Below are positions 3,948 to 5,535 of a stretch of 5,535 nucleotides of DNA, piece by piece. The translations under genes and the position numbers were made by a program. The notes under the pieces are model-generated. The model worked only from the letters and a program-made list of their open reading frames with translations, had not been told where the DNA came from and ran no database searches. Each line of letters opens with the position of its first letter. Positions within the stretch are counted from its first letter, which is position 1. The stretch comes from Burkholderiales bacterium (GTDB lineage: Bacteria; Pseudomonadota; Gammaproteobacteria; Burkholderiales; Burkholderiaceae): NCBI GenBank assembly GCA_947371645.1, contig CANBQJ010000243.1, positions 1 through 5,535 on the forward strand, given 5' to 3'.

Positions 3948-5535
3948 ATGGAAAGAGCGATGACGGATCTGTCAGACACGAGCCATGCCGCGCCGCGCCG
4001 CGCCTTGCACTTCGTGGTGGCCATCGTCGCCATGGCAGTCATCACCGCGCTGTGTGCCTATGTGCTTTGGAACCAGCAGCAAGAAAGCCTCCGGCTGTCC
4101 CAGATCTCCTTGCGCAACTCGGCCGTGCTGCTGGCCGAGCAGACCGAGCACGCGTTCGACCAGGCCGATGCGCTGCTGCGCTCGGTCGCCTACCGATACG
4201 CCCACGCGCCGCGTGGCAGCGAACCAGCGCTGGCCCGGCTGAGCGACGAACTCCGCAACGACGTTGAGACCCACCCGCTCGTCCAGCGCATCGGCATCCT
4301 CGACAGCAGTGGCCTCAACATCGTCAACACCGGCTTCTCCGCCCAAGAGCTGCGACGGCCGAATGCCGCTGACCGAAGCTACTTCCAGCGGGCCAAGGCC
4401 GGTGAGCGCAGCTTGCTCTTCGACGGGCCACTGCTGCCCAAATTGACGCCAGAGTGGTCCTTGGCGCTCGCAAGACGGATAGACGGGCCCAACGGCGAGT
4501 TCCTGGGGGTGGCATTTGCCACCATCCCGGTGGCCGCCATCGGGCAGGCCTTGTCCAAAGTGGACCTGGGCCCCGACAGCGTCGTCAACCTGCGTACCGC
4601 CAACCTGGCTCAGGTGGTGCGCAGCCCCGCGCTGAAAGCGCCGGACGGCGGCATGGGCAACCGCAACGTGCCCGAGGCCCTGCGCAACGTGATGCGCGAC
4701 CAACCTGGGCAGGACCAATACCTGTTCGAGGCGGTGTCGCCCAACGATGGTGTCTTGCGTTGGTACGCTTACCAGAAGGTGCATCGTTATCCCTTCTGGA
4801 TGACGGTTGGCTATGCGAGCCATGCCATGACCGGGGCCTGGCAGCGTGCGGCGGCGTCACTGGCGGCGGTGGTCCTGCCGGTGGCCGCCTTCTTGTTCTG
4901 GGGCGTGGGCCGGCTGGCGCGCGAGCAGCAGCGCCTGGCACAAGGGATCGCGGAGCGCACCCGCGAACTCGACGACCTCTACAACCTGGCGCCTTGTGGC
5001 TACCACTCGCTGGATGCCGCAGGCGTGGTCATGCGGGTGAACGACACCGAACTGAAGTGGCTGGGCTACACGCGCGACGACATGCTCGGCAAGCCCATCA
5101 CGGACTTCCTGACGCCGGCCTCCATCGCGACTTTCCAGCAGAACTTTCCGCAGCTGATGGCCACCGGCTCGCGCAATGAACTTGAAATGGAGCTGGTGCG
5201 GCGCGACGGCAGCATCCTCCCTGTCTTGCTCTCGGCGACCCTCCAGCGCGACGAGCACGGTGCCGTCTTGCGAACCCGCTCAGCGGTGATCGACTTCACA
5301 CGGTTGCATCAGGAGCGCGCCACGCTGAACCGCGTGCTCGCGGCGTCGCCGATGGCCGTGCGTGTGGCAGACCTGAAAGACAACCGCATCCTCTTCCTGA
5401 ACCGTGCCTTCTGCGAGCTGGTGCAACGATCTGAAGACGAAGCGCGCGGCATGGACATCTCGGGGGCCTATGTCAACCCGGCCGTCTTCAATGAGATCCG
5501 CGAGCGCTTGCGCCGAGGCGAGATGGTGCTCAACC
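3948..5535 (+). CDS. Membrane sensor with periplasmic Cache/PDC-like domain and two PAS domains (3' end outside window)
   Basis: The frame is open from ATG 3948 to the right edge, giving 529 residues without a stop. Order: short cytoplasmic start; TM1 about 21-41; periplasmic region about 42-299; TM2 about 302-320; short coiled linker to about 343; PAS1 about 345-450 with NLAPCGYHSLD, WLGYTRDDMLGK, a LVRRDGSILPV strand and a closing IDFTRLHQ; PAS2 from about 461 (VLAASPMAV, ILFLNRAFCELV) running off the edge. The periplasmic part has the long helix LAEQTEHAFDQADALLRSV (62-80) and ADRSYFQRA (141-149), characteristic of double-Cache/PDC ligand sensors. The output domain is not in view; proteins of this build commonly end in GGDEF, GGDEF-EAL or a histidine kinase, so I do not name the activity. 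It is transcribed away from the response regulator. The start follows the AAGGGG site; ATG 3960 is an alternative. Confidence 0.9.
   Translation, partial: MERAMTDLSDTSHAAPRRALHFVVAIVAMAVITALCAYVLWNQQQESLRLSQISLRNSAVLLAEQTEHAFDQADALLRSVAYRYAHAPRGSEPALARLSDELRNDVETHPLVQRIGILDSSGLNIVNTGFSAQELRRPNAADRSYFQRAKAGERSLLFDGPLLPKLTPEWSLALARRIDGPNGEFLGVAFATIPVAAIGQALSKVDLGPDSVVNLRTANLAQVVRSPALKAPDGGMGNRNVPEALRNVMRDQPGQDQYLFEAVSPNDGVLRWYAYQKVHRYPFWMTVGYASHAMTGAWQRAAASLAAVVLPVAAFLFWGVGRLAREQQRLAQGIAERTRELDDLYNLAPCGYHSLDAAGVVMRVNDTELKWLGYTRDDMLGKPITDFLTPASIATFQQNFPQLMATGSRNELEMELVRRDGSILPVLLSATLQRDEHGAVLRTRSAVIDFTRLHQERATLNRVLAASPMAVRVADLKDNRILFLNRAFCELVQRSEDEARGMDISGAYVNPAVFNEIRERLRRGEMVLN

Noticed and set aside
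3972..4823. 283-residue minus-strand open frame opposite the Cache-PAS gene
   Set aside because: The plus strand carries a clear TM-Cache-TM-PAS protein here, and the opposite product is a Gln/His/Gly-rich shadow without motifs.
4454..5179. 241-residue plus-strand open frame in another phase inside the Cache-PAS gene
   Set aside because: Gly/Arg/Ala-rich translation, out of phase with the continuous PAS sequence; no frameshift is needed to explain the region.

Overview
The window is GC-rich, densely coded DNA with the codon use of a betaproteobacterium, probably of the order Burkholderiales. This placement is inferred from composition, from the PEP-CTERM surface protein and from the style of the sensor proteins; no marker gene is present to confirm it. 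I see no RNA gene, CRISPR array, transposase or integrase.

Layout from left to right. Positions 1-1131 hold a two-gene minus-strand operon: a PEP-CTERM-anchored exported protein (403-1131), then, 4 bp downstream, a lipoprotein with a YVTN/lactonase-type beta-propeller (398 down to 1, running off the window edge). Positions 1132-1263 form a short divergent intergenic region carrying a striking array of GACC/GGTC half-sites, including a perfect 12-bp direct repeat. Positions 1264-3075 encode a plus-strand multi-TM hybrid histidine kinase (HisKA, HATPase, C-terminal REC). Its stop codon lies 2 bp from the stop of a convergent NarL/FixJ (LuxR-type) response regulator (3728-3078, minus strand). 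Positions 3729-3947 are a second divergent intergenic region with a bipartite dyad, a candidate sigma-70 -10 box and overlapping GC hairpins beside a Shine-Dalgarno sequence. From 3948 to the right edge runs a plus-strand membrane sensor with a periplasmic Cache/PDC-like domain and two PAS domains; its output domain lies outside the window.

Working model (inference): the window is a signalling and cell-surface locus. The membrane kinase and the LuxR-type regulator are a plausible cognate pair despite being tail to tail. The operator-like array between the kinase and the PEP-CTERM operon suggests shared control of the two, possibly by that regulator. The Cache-PAS protein may add a second sensory input, of the kind often ending in GGDEF/EAL or kinase output. 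Every family present is known; the less ordinary parts are the arrangement and the intergenic repeats.
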